A stretch of DNA of 40,144 bases from Treponema sp. (GTDB lineage: Bacteria > Spirochaetota > Spirochaetia > Treponematales > Treponemataceae), in contig JAEDFM010000019.1 of NCBI GenBank assembly GCA_016292805.1, positions 1 through 40,144 of the forward strand. The letters are read 5' to 3'. Each line of letters starts with the position of its first letter. The first letter of the stretch is position 1. The position numbers and the translations under genes are program-made. Of the stretch, positions 6,901-13,676 are shown piece by piece. The notes below the pieces were generated by a model that had not been told where the DNA came from, did not search any database, and saw nothing but the letters and a program-made list of their open reading frames with translations.

Positions 6901-7483
6901 TCTGAGTAAGCTTATCTGCAATTTTTACAGTATCTATTGAATCACCTTTATTAAGCTTAAAACAAAGTGATTTAAGATAATCAGGAGGAGGAAGATGAGA
7001 GATGAAGGAACGCTGGGTGAAAATAAATATCCTTGGCTTTCCCTTAAAGGTTATTTTATCGTTTCCAAAAATTAAGCTTGATAAAACTCCGGCTCTTTTA
7101 CCAAAAACTACAGATCCTTTAGCAGCTCCTCTGTAAGGAACCATTCCCCAGGTTGGGAAATTATAAACTTGTGCTTCAGGATATAAGGTTTGAAAATCTG
7201 AATAAATGTTATTTGCTTCATGTTCAGTTGGAACTACAATCACCAAATCAGATGACAGAACTTCATATGATGGTGAACTTTTTGATGAAGCAGAATACTG
7301 AGTTGCCTGCAGGGTTTTAAAATGAGAAGCTTCTGAAAATGCTTTTGTAAAATATGAAAAGAAACTTCCTTGAATACCTTCAACACTTGTGGTACTGCTT
7401 TTGGATACAGACAAAGAGTTTATGCATTCTTTTAATTCAGGCCAGTTCTGTAATAATTCTTCAATAGATGTTAAGGATTTCAT
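3902..7483 (-). CDS. mfd: Transcription-repair coupling factor Mfd
   Basis: A 1193-residue cytoplasmic ATP-dependent DNA translocase that removes RNA polymerase stalled at lesions and recruits UvrA; E. coli Mfd has 1148 residues. The N-terminal UvrB-like module holds VVPTEHEANNIYSDFQTLYP. The RNA-polymerase-interacting CarD-like domain starts near residue 527 (NPGDYVVHVNWGIGKFLGIE). Walker A is GDVGYGKTEIA near 680, the DEEQRFG box near 780, and helicase motif VI is QLRGRVGRSDRQ near 945, followed by the C-terminal TRCF domain. All expected modules are present. It starts 53 bp from the divergent gene at 7536, and no strong SD precedes its ATG. No clear terminator follows. Confidence 0.98.
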   Translation of the reverse strand: MKSLTSIEELLQNWPELKECINSLSVSKSSTTSVEGIQGSFFSYFTKAFSEASHFKTLQATQYSASSKSSPSYEVLSSDLVIVVPTEHEANNIYSDFQTLYPEAQVYNFPTWGMVPYRGAAKGSVVFGKRAGVLSSLIFGNDKITFKGKPRIFIFTQRSFISHLPPPDYLKSLCFKLNKGDSIDTVKIADKLTQIGYIRVPKVNVRGEFSLRGEVLDIFLPDDEYASRVIFDFDEIQSFKTFDADNQVTIGSKDDLVIYPMKEVVWTEDFVHTLDSKLTEYHNTGLQEDTIVTDSKVHLRFTEKALEAKQKLLDELEICKESEGEEFFYQLLWNRNYTLLDYITPQTFVMFYDYDRMVNGQLTIEREYNGMYRKIKEEFPVFPPSEILENFQNLLEKHSRCILFKTISTDEGESKALKLYTEPARSFFGNITFMKEELTKLQDDNWNVFIFADNENQLLRINEIFKDFTNCEAPRIPVKLLPKAISAGFSIPDIKLLVIQENEIFGRRKYVAKTVNKAKSSAIDTFVELNPGDYVVHVNWGIGKFLGIERVKSMGNERDYIKLQYADEEFAFVPIEQVNLVQRYIGNEGENPKLDRIGSKSWENRKSKVKQAVEELAQKLIDLYSRRKASVGYAFPHETEWQAAFEAAFPYEDTPDQITVTEEIKNDMEKPVPMDRLVCGDVGYGKTEIAMRAAFKSVMGGKQVAFLAPTTILAEQHYDSCKERFKNFPVKIERMSRFVSPAEQKKILTKLALGEVDILVGTHRIIQKDVKFKNLGLMIIDEEQRFGVKDKEKLKEMKNNIDCLSMSATPIPRTLHMSLLKIRDMSLLTTPPHNRQPVETVIDEYTDDRVAMAIRREIERGGQVFYLHNRVESLMEVRKKIEQICPEVLVDVAHGQMTSTELDDIFHRFKMGGFHVLIATTIIENGIDIPNVNTIIIDRADMYGVSQLYQLRGRVGRSDRQAYAYLLYPENKALSEVAMKRLQVISDFTELGSGFKIAMKDMEIRGAGNLLGRDQSGDVYSVGFDLYVKLLNEAVNKLMSQKDYQEQVEVLMELEYTGFIPDSYIINPQIKMEIYKKIASVCTDNEFDAVLSELNDRFGPIPDEVSSLLALAEIRILCKKLAISSIKERKGEVQVVFKQVSTISIDKILKLMKDNPGTVRMVPTQPNAIFIKLGQIGLREKSEFIREKLSKLS

Positions 7484-7535
7484 TTTAAGTTACCGATAAT
7501 ATAATGAAGATTAAAGTATTTTCAAGGAGAAAACA

Positions 7536-8519
7536 TTGAAACTTCGTAAACTTGGTTCAATTATAACAATTCTTTTTGCTTTTGCACAGATAGAATTATT
7601 TGCTCAATCGTCAGCAAAAGTACAGGATTTTTCAAACGCTTCTGTTTCAATAAAATATTATAATAAATCAATTTATTATCCAGGAAATGCAGACGATTTT
7701 CCTGTTTTTGTACATATTACAATCAAAAACAATGGAACTGACACTTTAAGATTCAAATTAGCCGATGACAGAAAATTCAGTCTTGATTTTAATGCATATA
7801 CAGTGAAGAACAGTCGTTTACCACAGACTGAAGAAATTATTGAAAAAAGAACAACAAATCAGACAGTATACTTCCGGGAATTAGCTTTGGAGGGTGGCGA
7901 AGAATATTCATTTGTTGAAAATGTAAAAGATTATCTTAAGATTGACGATTCATCAGTATATTATCTTGAAATGTTCTTTTATCCAGAGCTTTATAAAGCA
8001 AAATATTTAAGTTTAAAATCCAATCGACTTACATTAGAAGTTCGCCCTTCTCCTTCAAGTGCTTCATCAAATTACATTCCTGTAAAAGATCAGACTGTTG
8101 AAATTCTTAAACAGGAAGAACTTTCTCCAGACAAGGTTGTTGAATCAACAATCATTGCCCGTCAGAAATCTTTATGGGATCAGTATTTTCTTTATATGGA
8201 TTTGGAAAGTCTCTTAAAACGAAACAATACATTGGCAAAAAAATATGCAGCAGGTTCTGCAGAAGAAAGAGAAAGAATTTTAGCTTCTTTCAAAGCTGAC
8301 TTAATGCAGTCAAAAATTGAAAATGACATTATTGCAGTTCCAGAAAAATTTATAATTGAAAAAACTTCTTACACACCAACTGAAGGCTCTGTTAGCGTTA
8401 TGGAATGGTTTAAATATCCTAACTTTAGTGAAATTAAACGCTACAATTATAAAGTTCGCCAACGGGAAGGAATCTGGCAAATTTACGATTATACAGTTGT
8501 TAATTTGGGAACAGAGTAA
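7536..8519 (+). CDS. Exported protein of unknown function
   Basis: A 327-residue protein with a clear signal peptide (MKLRKLGSIITILFAFAQIE then LFAQS), probably cleaved near residue 24; no lipobox. Residues 30-175 are beta-rich (VFVHITIKNNGTDTLRFKLA, YYLEMFFYP) and recall Ig-like or BsuPI-like folds, but I would not assign a family. The C-terminal part (about 200-327) is helical, then ends with a compact beta stretch (RQREGIWQIYDYTVVNLG). The TTG start is supported by AAGGAG six nt upstream (about 7524-7529). Its TAA overlaps the next ATG by one base (8519), so it heads a three-gene operon with 8519 and 9107. Confidence 0.75.
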   Translation: MKLRKLGSIITILFAFAQIELFAQSSAKVQDFSNASVSIKYYNKSIYYPGNADDFPVFVHITIKNNGTDTLRFKLADDRKFSLDFNAYTVKNSRLPQTEEIIEKRTTNQTVYFRELALEGGEEYSFVENVKDYLKIDDSSVYYLEMFFYPELYKAKYLSLKSNRLTLEVRPSPSSASSNYIPVKDQTVEILKQEELSPDKVVESTIIARQKSLWDQYFLYMDLESLLKRNNTLAKKYAAGSAEERERILASFKADLMQSKIENDIIAVPEKFIIEKTSYTPTEGSVSVMEWFKYPNFSEIKRYNYKVRQREGIWQIYDYTVVNLGTE

Positions 8520-9103
8520 TGAAAGCTCTGCTTATTTCTGATGATGAATCAATTGTTACACCTTTAGATTCATACTTAAAAAATCATCAGTTTGATACAA
8601 TTATTTATAAATGGCTTATTAAAGCTTTAGATAATATCGAAGAAATTAAGCCTGATTTAATTGTTATTTCTGCAGCAGAATATCCAAGACATTGGAAAAC
8701 TCTAGTTCAATTTGTAAAAAGTGGAATTGGTGGAGATAATGTAAAAATATTTTTATATGAACCTTCCCCACTTTCAGATGAAGATAAACTAAAAGCAAAG
8801 AAACTTCAGGTTTCATATTTTGCTACACTTGAAGAAACTGATTTAAAAAAACTGATAATTTCATTCTTCCCTGAAGGTAATATTTTATTTAATCATCCAA
8901 AAACAAATGCTGTTTATTCTGCAAAGTTATTTAGAAAAGATGATAAAAGAATTCAATTTAAATCAGATTTTAGAATACCTGAAATTAAAATTAATGATTA
9001 TATAAATCATCTTACACTTTGTATAAATGATAAGTGTGAAATTATTAAAGGAAAAGTTATTTCCCATACGAATGAAGTTATTACTTTAGAAGTGCAGGAC
9101 TAA
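8519..9103 (+). CDS. Degenerate receiver-domain protein
   Basis: A 194-residue cytoplasmic protein. Residues 1-115 follow the receiver fold: MKALLISDDES gives the acidic pair, and KPDLIVISAAEYP aligns with the beta-3 DxxLLDxxMP block, but the phosphoacceptor Asp is replaced by Ser, and the conserved later Lys is not evident. It therefore probably does not take a phosphoryl group. Residues 125-194 form a separate beta-rich domain (FKSDFRIPEIKINDYI, KGKVISHTNEVITLEVQD) that loosely recalls PilZ-like barrels but lacks RxxxR. Translationally coupled to the exported protein upstream (TAATG overlap) and 3 nt before the zinc-ribbon gene. Confidence 0.65.
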   Translation: MKALLISDDESIVTPLDSYLKNHQFDTIIYKWLIKALDNIEEIKPDLIVISAAEYPRHWKTLVQFVKSGIGGDNVKIFLYEPSPLSDEDKLKAKKLQVSYFATLEETDLKKLIISFFPEGNILFNHPKTNAVYSAKLFRKDDKRIQFKSDFRIPEIKINDYINHLTLCINDKCEIIKGKVISHTNEVITLEVQD

Positions 9104-9106
9104 AAA

Positions 9107-9517
9107 ATGAGAAACAAGAAGAAAGAAGCCAAGTTTTTTTGTGAATGCTGTGGTTCCGAAGTGCCAGGAAACTCAAAGTTCTGCCCTACCTGCGGAAAAT
9201 TTTTTGCTGCAGTCCGTTGCCCTAAATGTGGAAGAACTGGATCCAATAACGATTTCAAAAACGGCTGTCCAACCTGTGGTTATGCCATCAATCCAGACAC
9301 ATTAAGGGGAAAACATTCTACTGGTATTTTCTTAAATAATACAAACAATAATTCTAACATTAAATATGGTTCTACAAGCCAAATCTGGGGAACTAAAAAT
9401 AAAACCCACAAAAAGTTTCACTATGTTGAATCAAGTCTTCCCATCTGGATTTATGCAATTTCAGTTATCTGTTTAGTAATAGTTATTATTCTATTCTGGG
9501 GATGTTTTACAAGATAA
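9107..9517 (+). CDS. Membrane-anchored double zinc-ribbon protein
   Basis: A 136-residue protein. Cysteines at 12, 14, 15, 26, 29, 38, 41, 54 and 57 form two zinc-ribbon-like knuckle sets (CECCGSEV / CPTCG and CPKCG / CPTCG). A polar linker rich in Asn, Ser and Lys (about 65-108) leads to one C-terminal membrane segment, IWIYAISVICLVIVIILFWG (about 112-131). It is probably a tail-anchored cytoplasmic zinc-ribbon protein; such ribbons often mediate protein contacts. It is the third gene of the 7536-9517 operon and is followed by a strong terminator at 9543-9574. No specific function is known to me. Confidence 0.75.
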   Translation: MRNKKKEAKFFCECCGSEVPGNSKFCPTCGKFFAAVRCPKCGRTGSNNDFKNGCPTCGYAINPDTLRGKHSTGIFLNNTNNNSNIKYGSTSQIWGTKNKTHKKFHYVESSLPIWIYAISVICLVIVIILFWGCFTR

Positions 9518-9542
9518 AATTTTAAATATTTTTAATACTATA

Positions 9543-9574
9543 AAAAAAGAGTTTCCCTGTGGAAACTCTTTTTT
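9543..9574. terminator. Intrinsic terminator, copy 1 (bidirectional)
   Basis: Perfect 14-bp stem AAAAAAGAGTTTCC (9543-9556) with GGAAACTCTTTTTT (9561-9574), loop CTGT, with A- and T-runs on either side. It ends the 7536-9517 operon on the plus strand. It is nearly identical to the tRNA-Leu terminator at 9760-9789. Confidence 0.9.
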
Positions 9575-9580
9575 AGTCTT

Positions 9581-9602
9581 TACCCGAAAGGAGACTTGAA
9601 CT
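9581..9602 (-). pseudogene. Duplicated 3' end of tRNA-Leu
   Basis: These 22 bp are identical to 9797-9818, the discriminator, 3' acceptor strand and T-arm up to the T-loop of the intact tRNA-Leu. The rest of the tRNA is missing; unrelated DNA follows. Together with the terminator it forms a duplicated block (9542-9602 versus 9757-9818), in the same orientation, 216 bp apart. Confidence 0.8.
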
Positions 9603-9756
9603 AGCCAAAGATAGCACAACCGTTAAAAACAAAGCGCGACAGCGGTTTGTTTAGGTTGTTCCATCGTTCGGCTCAGGCGAGATTCATCGAGCCGTTCAAG
9701 TCAGGTGAAAATTGAAGTTTTTAATGTTTCATTTTTGTTACTTAAAACTTCAATTT
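9593..9756. repeat. Fold-back segment between the two terminator/tRNA copies
   Basis: No coding frame is seen. The segment holds: a 9-bp inverted pair, GACTTGAAC (9593-9601) and GTTCAAGTC (9694-9702); a hairpin with ACAACC (9616-9621) / GGTTGT (9654-9659) and AAACAAA (9627-9633) / TTTGTTT (9646-9652); CGGCTC (9669-9674) / GAGCCG (9689-9694); and a perfect 13-bp pair AAATTGAAGTTTT (9709-9721) / AAAACTTCAATTT (9744-9756). It could be a fold-back mobile remnant or a structured RNA. Confidence 0.5.
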
Positions 9757-9759
9757 AAA

Positions 9760-9789
9760 AAAAAGAGTTTCCCTGTGGAAACTCTTTTT
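9760..9789 (-). terminator. Intrinsic terminator of tRNA-Leu (copy 2)
   Basis: Perfect 13-bp stem 9760-9772 with 9777-9789, loop CTGT/ACAG, ending in a T-run on the minus strand. It lies 7 nt after the tRNA 3' end. Same stem and loop as 9543-9574. Confidence 0.9.
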
Positions 9790-9796
9790 ATGTATC

Positions 9797-9878
9797 TACC
9801 CGAAAGGAGACTTGAACTCCTATGAATTGCTTCACCTGGACCTGAACCAGGCGCGTCTACCAATTCCGCCATCCGGGC
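9797..9878 (-). tRNA. tRNA-Leu, anticodon CAG
   Basis: 82 nt. Minus strand starts GCCCGGATGGCGGAATTGGT. The acceptor arm pairs GCCCGGA with TTCGGGT (G-U at 1-72 and 6-67). The anticodon stem CCTGG/CCAGG encloses TTCAGGT, giving CAG, reading CUG. A class II variable arm (TGAA/TTCA) and T-arm AGGAG TTCAAGT CTCCT complete the cloverleaf. Discriminator is A and CCA is not encoded, so CCA must be added after 3' trimming. Confidence 0.96.
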
Positions 9879-9894
9879 TAAACTTAATATAAAT

Positions 9895-9923
9895 AATATA
9901 TCAAATTTTCAAAATTATTGCAA
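9895..9923 (-). promoter_or_regulatory. Sigma-70-type promoter of tRNA-Leu
   Basis: Minus strand: TTGCAA (9923-9918), 17-nt spacer, TATATT (9900-9895). The predicted start falls about 8-10 nt before the tRNA 5' end. Confidence 0.7.
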
Positions 9924-9942
9924 AGCCATTGTAAAAATATTT

Positions 9943-10647
9943 TTATAATGAAAACACTTTTCCATTAATATCAATTTTACTTGCTGTAAATTTAAGCTGT
10001 TCACCATCAGTATTAGAGTTATATAAAGAATCTCCAATTATTGGTAATCCCATCCAGGCTAAATGACAACGAACCTGATGTCTAAATCCGTTTGTAATGC
10101 AGGCTTCAATCCTTATTAAATCACAAGAATTTTCCACAATCTTAATATTTGTATTATATAAAACTGGTTTACCAAGCTTTTTAAGTGCAGCCCCATTACT
10201 GTTTTTAGTTACTGGTCTTACACATTTTCTTCCTTCACCAAAAAAACGAAAATATGATTCAAGGTTATATTCTTTAATATTTTTGCAATATACAAAATCT
10301 GAAGAAGGAAAACCTCCCAGTTTATTAATATTTTCGTAATCAACATTGCTTAAAGCAGAATAATATTTTTTAATTTTATTTTCTTTTTGAAGCTGAAGTA
10401 AATTTTCATAAGAATCTTGAGTAGCAGCAATGATTAAAAGTCCACTGGTTTCAGTATCAATTCTATGAAGCAGGCCATGTTCAATTTCTTTTCTACCAGT
10501 CACATTTAATAACTCTGGAAATAATTCTGCAGCAATTGAAAAAGCATTATTTCTATCATTTTCATTTAATGGTGCAGATGGAAGTCCTGAAGGTTTATTA
10601 ATAATTAAATATGGTTCATCTCTGGTGATTTCTTTAATAATTGTCAT
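9943..10647 (-). CDS. RluA-family pseudouridine synthase (short form)
   Basis: A 234-residue cytoplasmic enzyme likely to convert uridine to pseudouridine in rRNA or tRNA. It carries the RluA motif II HRIDTETSGLL near residue 61 with the catalytic Asp, an upstream LIINKPSGLPSAP block, and a C-terminal ITNGFRHQVRCHLAWMGLPI segment. There is no N-terminal S4 domain, and the protein is shorter than its neighbour at 10644. The start overlaps that gene's stop by 4 nt (ATGA). It is the last gene of the long minus-strand operon that starts at 17383. Exact target cannot be told from sequence. Confidence 0.92.
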   Translation of the reverse strand: MTIIKEITRDEPYLIINKPSGLPSAPLNENDRNNAFSIAAELFPELLNVTGRKEIEHGLLHRIDTETSGLLIIAATQDSYENLLQLQKENKIKKYYSALSNVDYENINKLGGFPSSDFVYCKNIKEYNLESYFRFFGEGRKCVRPVTKNSNGAALKKLGKPVLYNTNIKIVENSCDLIRIEACITNGFRHQVRCHLAWMGLPIIGDSLYNSNTDGEQLKFTASKIDINGKVFSL

Positions 10648-11609
10648 TTAATCACCTTTGGATATTTTTGCTTTAAAAGCTTTTCAATTTTCTTGAATCT
10701 GTTTGGAGTTGGTGTTATAAATGTTGAAAAATCCTTTGCTCCAGGTAAACGAATTTTAAGCTTTTTAGAATGAAGCATTAAAGTTGCATTTGGAAATTGA
10801 GAATCTGGTTTGTTGTAAACTGAATCACCTAAAATTGGACAGCCTAAATACTTCATATGCACACGAATCTGATGTGTGCGGCCAGTCTTTAGTCTGACAC
10901 GAATCAAAGAATAATTTCCGTAACAGGCAATACAATGATATATGGTTCTGGCAAATTTTCCCTGATCAGTATCAATTACAGCCTTAAATCTATGACGATT
11001 TTTTGGATCTCTGATTATTTGAGTTCTAATATCACCAGCTTTTGCAGGAGGACGACCTGTAGTAATTAAAATATATTCTTTTTGTAAATGTTTATCTTTA
11101 AATTGCTTTTGTAAAAATTCTTCAGAATCTCTATTTTTAGCAGTAATAATAATTCCAGAGGTTTCTTTATCCAGACGGTGAACAATTCCTGGTCTTCTTC
11201 GTTCTAGAATTTCTGAATCACTCCCCTCTTTAAGTTGCTCAATTGATTGTCTTCCCCAATGATAGAGCAAAGCATTAACAAGTGTACCAGTCCAGTTTCC
11301 ACAAGCTGGATGAGTTACCATTCCCTGATGTTTATTAACTACTGTTACATTATCATCTTCATATATTATTTCTAAGGGAATATTTTCAGGTTCAATGTTC
11401 GTAGGAATATTATCTTCCCATTGAATATCAATCTGATCGCCAGCTTTTACTTTTTGTGAAAGCTTTACTTTTTTTCCATTTATAAGAATTTCTGTTACAC
11501 CACTTTTTAACTTGGAACGATTCATTCCATTTGGAAGTGATGCTATATATTTATCAAGACGTTCTGATTTTTCATAATCTGCAGGAACCTTATTGCTAAA
11601 AAAAGGCAT
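10644..11609 (-). CDS. RluD-like pseudouridine synthase with S4 domain
   Basis: A 321-residue enzyme with an N-terminal S4 RNA-binding domain (about 14-75: ERLDKYIASLPNGMNRSKLK, LINGKKVKLSQKVKAGDQID) followed by the RluA/RluD catalytic domain. Motif II is RPGIVHRLDKETSGIIITAK (about 138-157) with the catalytic Asp; RLKTGRTHQIRVHMKYLGCP is the expected C-terminal motif. Size and order match RluD, which modifies helix 69 of 23S rRNA in E. coli; the same target is plausible here but unproven. Overlaps the next synthase by 4 nt and the upstream hypothetical gene by 1 nt. Confidence 0.94.
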   Translation of the reverse strand: MPFFSNKVPADYEKSERLDKYIASLPNGMNRSKLKSGVTEILINGKKVKLSQKVKAGDQIDIQWEDNIPTNIEPENIPLEIIYEDDNVTVVNKHQGMVTHPACGNWTGTLVNALLYHWGRQSIEQLKEGSDSEILERRRPGIVHRLDKETSGIIITAKNRDSEEFLQKQFKDKHLQKEYILITTGRPPAKAGDIRTQIIRDPKNRHRFKAVIDTDQGKFARTIYHCIACYGNYSLIRVRLKTGRTHQIRVHMKYLGCPILGDSVYNKPDSQFPNATLMLHSKKLKIRLPGAKDFSTFITPTPNRFKKIEKLLKQKYPKVIK

Positions 11610-12100
11610 TATTCTACATCCTCCAGAACATCATCTATATCTTCCGGTACTTCTATTTTTATTGCATCAGGATCTTCTTCAATAGGAACAATTAATACTG
11701 AATTATTTTTTGAGGAATTTTTAGTCTTTTCAATTTTTCCAGATTTAATTTTATTTACAGCAAAATCAGTTAATCCAATTGCACAGCTAATACTAAATGA
11801 AGTTAAGATTAAACCAAGTTGCTGTTTAGTTGAATAATTTGAAGTATTTAGAGGATTAAAGGATTGAGTTTTTCCCTGAGCATATAAAATACCAGAATAA
11901 ACCATGTTACAGTCCAGCATAACAAAAGGCATTGAACCAAGAGTTACAATTTCAAATCTTCTTAAATCTTTTAATGCCTGTGGAAATTCTTCTTTATTGT
12001 ATGGTTCTGGTGTTGTAGATTCAGAATCTGCAAAAACAGGTAATGAAACAAAGAGAGAAAATAAAACTATAAGAAAAACTATTACTTTTGATTTTCTCAT
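11609..12100 (-). CDS. Small exported or membrane protein, unknown function
   Basis: A 163-residue protein with a signal peptide (MRKSKVIVFLIVLFSLFVSL then PVFADS, cleavage likely after Ala 24). Two further hydrophobic stretches (about 50-72, VTLGSMPFVMLDCNMVYSGI, and 90-112, LGLILTSFSISCAIGLTDFA) suggest membrane association. The C-terminal 40 residues are Lys-rich and then strongly acidic (EEDPDAIKIEVPEDIDDVLE). It overlaps yggS by 4 nt and the RluD-like gene by 1 nt, so it is translated with conserved RNA-modification genes. I do not recognise a family. Confidence 0.7.
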   Translation of the reverse strand: MRKSKVIVFLIVLFSLFVSLPVFADSESTTPEPYNKEEFPQALKDLRRFEIVTLGSMPFVMLDCNMVYSGILYAQGKTQSFNPLNTSNYSTKQQLGLILTSFSISCAIGLTDFAVNKIKSGKIEKTKNSSKNNSVLIVPIEEDPDAIKIEVPEDIDDVLEDVE

Positions 12101-12804
12101 TTTGAATAATCCCTTTCTCCAAAAATTGCAGTTCCTACACGAACCATTGTAGAACCTTCTTCAATTGCAATTTCAAAATCATTTGACATTCCCATTGATA
12201 ATTCGCCTAAATCAAAATTTGAATATTTAATTTTGGCTTCGTCTGCAACAGCTTTTAATTCCTTAAATGATTTACGAATAAGCTGTTTATCGTCTGTAAA
12301 AGGAGCCATAGTCATAAATCCTTTTGGATTTATATGAGGAAATTCACCATTAGCAATTAAATCCATTGCCTTAAACATTTCTTCTTTAGATTCAAATCCA
12401 GCTTTTGATTCTTCACCTGTATGCAATTCAAAAAGAACATCAATAGTTTTATTGATTTTAGCACATTGCTTTTCAATCTCTTTAAGTAAATCAATTCTAT
12501 CAACCGACTGAATACAATTGGCATATTTAACAGCATTTTTTACTTTATTAGTTTGTAAGCTACCTATAATGTGTAGTTGAATATCATTTTTGTAAGCAAA
12601 TAATTCATCAAACTTTTCACAAACTTCTTGAACACGATTTTCGCCAAACAAAATTTGTCCTGCATCGATTGTCTGTTTTATTTCTTCTACGGTGTGAAAC
12701 TTGCTTACAGCCATAAGTTTAACACTTCCAGGCTCTCTACCAGATTTTTGTACAGCGGAATTAATTTTATTAAGTATGTTTTTAAGATTATTCTGAATAT
12801 CCAT
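12097..12804 (-). CDS. yggS: PLP homeostasis protein YggS/PROSC
   Basis: A 235-residue member of the YggS/YBL036C family: a single PLP-binding alpha/beta barrel without known catalysis that helps keep vitamin B6 vitamers and amino acid pools balanced. The PLP lysine is in VKLMAVSKFHTVEEI (about residue 35). Further family blocks are LFGENRVQEVCEKF, LHIIGSLQTNKVKNAVKYAN and, at the end, LSMGMSNDFEIAIEEGSTMV with RVGTAIFG. Full length. It starts 2 nt after the rsmA stop codon and overlaps the next gene by 4 nt. Confidence 0.95.
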   Translation of the reverse strand: MDIQNNLKNILNKINSAVQKSGREPGSVKLMAVSKFHTVEEIKQTIDAGQILFGENRVQEVCEKFDELFAYKNDIQLHIIGSLQTNKVKNAVKYANCIQSVDRIDLLKEIEKQCAKINKTIDVLFELHTGEESKAGFESKEEMFKAMDLIANGEFPHINPKGFMTMAPFTDDKQLIRKSFKELKAVADEAKIKYSNFDLGELSMGMSNDFEIAIEEGSTMVRVGTAIFGERDYSK

Positions 12805-12806
12805 TT

Positions 12807-13676
12807 TTAATTACCGCTGTTCAATTTATCAATTACATCTGAAAGTTTAAGCATCTGAGGAATTGTTAAAACTTCTGCTCGTTTCATGGGATCAATTCCC
12901 GCTTCAGAAAGTGCCTGTAAAGTTAAATCATTATTTTTAAGAAAACCACTTAAATTGTTACGAACAGTTTTTCGTCTTGAAGTGAACAATGCCCGCTGCA
13001 TACGAACAAAAAGCTTTGGATTATTACAGCCAGGAAAACCTTCCTTTTTATTCATTACAACTGCACGGGAATCAACATTTGGTTTTGGCCAAAAGTTACC
13101 GCCTGTTAAATCCAAAAGAGGCTTTACATCGTAAGCCCAGTTACACAAAACAGAAAAAGATGAATAATCCTCACTGCCTGGCTGAGCACACATTCTTACT
13201 GCAACTTCTTTTTGTACAGTAAAAACACATTTATCAAAACGAACGTTATTTTCGATTGTATCTGCAATTATTGTTGCAGCAATATTATAGGGAAGATTTC
13301 CAAAAAAACGGTCAGGAAGATTATTTTCATCCAGCTGCTTTTTCCATGTTTTTAACACATCACCTTCCACTAATTTAAAAGTACCTTTTTTAGAATAATC
13401 TTCAAAAAACTGTGAAATAAGTCCAGCAAAACCTTTATCAATTTCAAATACTGTTAAATCAGAACCACGTTCCAGAATTTCAGATGTCATTGAACCAAGT
13501 CCAGGTCCAACTTCCCAAACCTTTACACCTTCACCAACTTCAAGAGCATCTACAAGCCTTTTTCGTGCGTCTTCATTTACAAGAAAATTCTGTCCGAATT
13601 TTTTCTGCATTGAAAATCCTTGAGATTCCATAAATGTTTTTAAAGCTGCTGGTGAATTATAATCTGGATGATTCAA
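12807..13676 (-). CDS. rsmA: 16S rRNA dimethyladenosine transferase RsmA (KsgA)
   Basis: A 289-residue SAM-dependent methyltransferase that dimethylates two adjacent adenosines in the 3' hairpin of 16S rRNA. Visible motifs are KKFGQNFLVNEDARKRLVDA (about 25-44), the SAM loop WEVGPGLGSMTSEILERG, and motif IV FFGNLPYNIAATIIADTIE (NLPY near 127). The C-terminal helical domain is complete. The start overlaps the comEC stop in ATGA (13673-13676). Position beside yggS and comEC suggests a ribosome-maturation and housekeeping operon. Confidence 0.96.
   Translation of the reverse strand: MNHPDYNSPAALKTFMESQGFSMQKKFGQNFLVNEDARKRLVDALEVGEGVKVWEVGPGLGSMTSEILERGSDLTVFEIDKGFAGLISQFFEDYSKKGTFKLVEGDVLKTWKKQLDENNLPDRFFGNLPYNIAATIIADTIENNVRFDKCVFTVQKEVAVRMCAQPGSEDYSSFSVLCNWAYDVKPLLDLTGGNFWPKPNVDSRAVVMNKKEGFPGCNNPKLFVRMQRALFTSRRKTVRNNLSGFLKNNDLTLQALSEAGIDPMKRAEVLTIPQMLKLSDVIDKLNSGN

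Noticed and set aside
9593..9702. Integron attC site in the fold-back segment
   Set aside because: The 9-bp inverted arms suggested attC, and integrons occur in Treponema, but the arms do not fit RYYYAAC/GTTRRRY and are explained by the tRNA T-loop copy.
9603..9756. Second tRNA or tmRNA/SRP RNA gene
   Set aside because: No cloverleaf, tmRNA tag frame or SRP core motif could be formed; only stem-loops remain.
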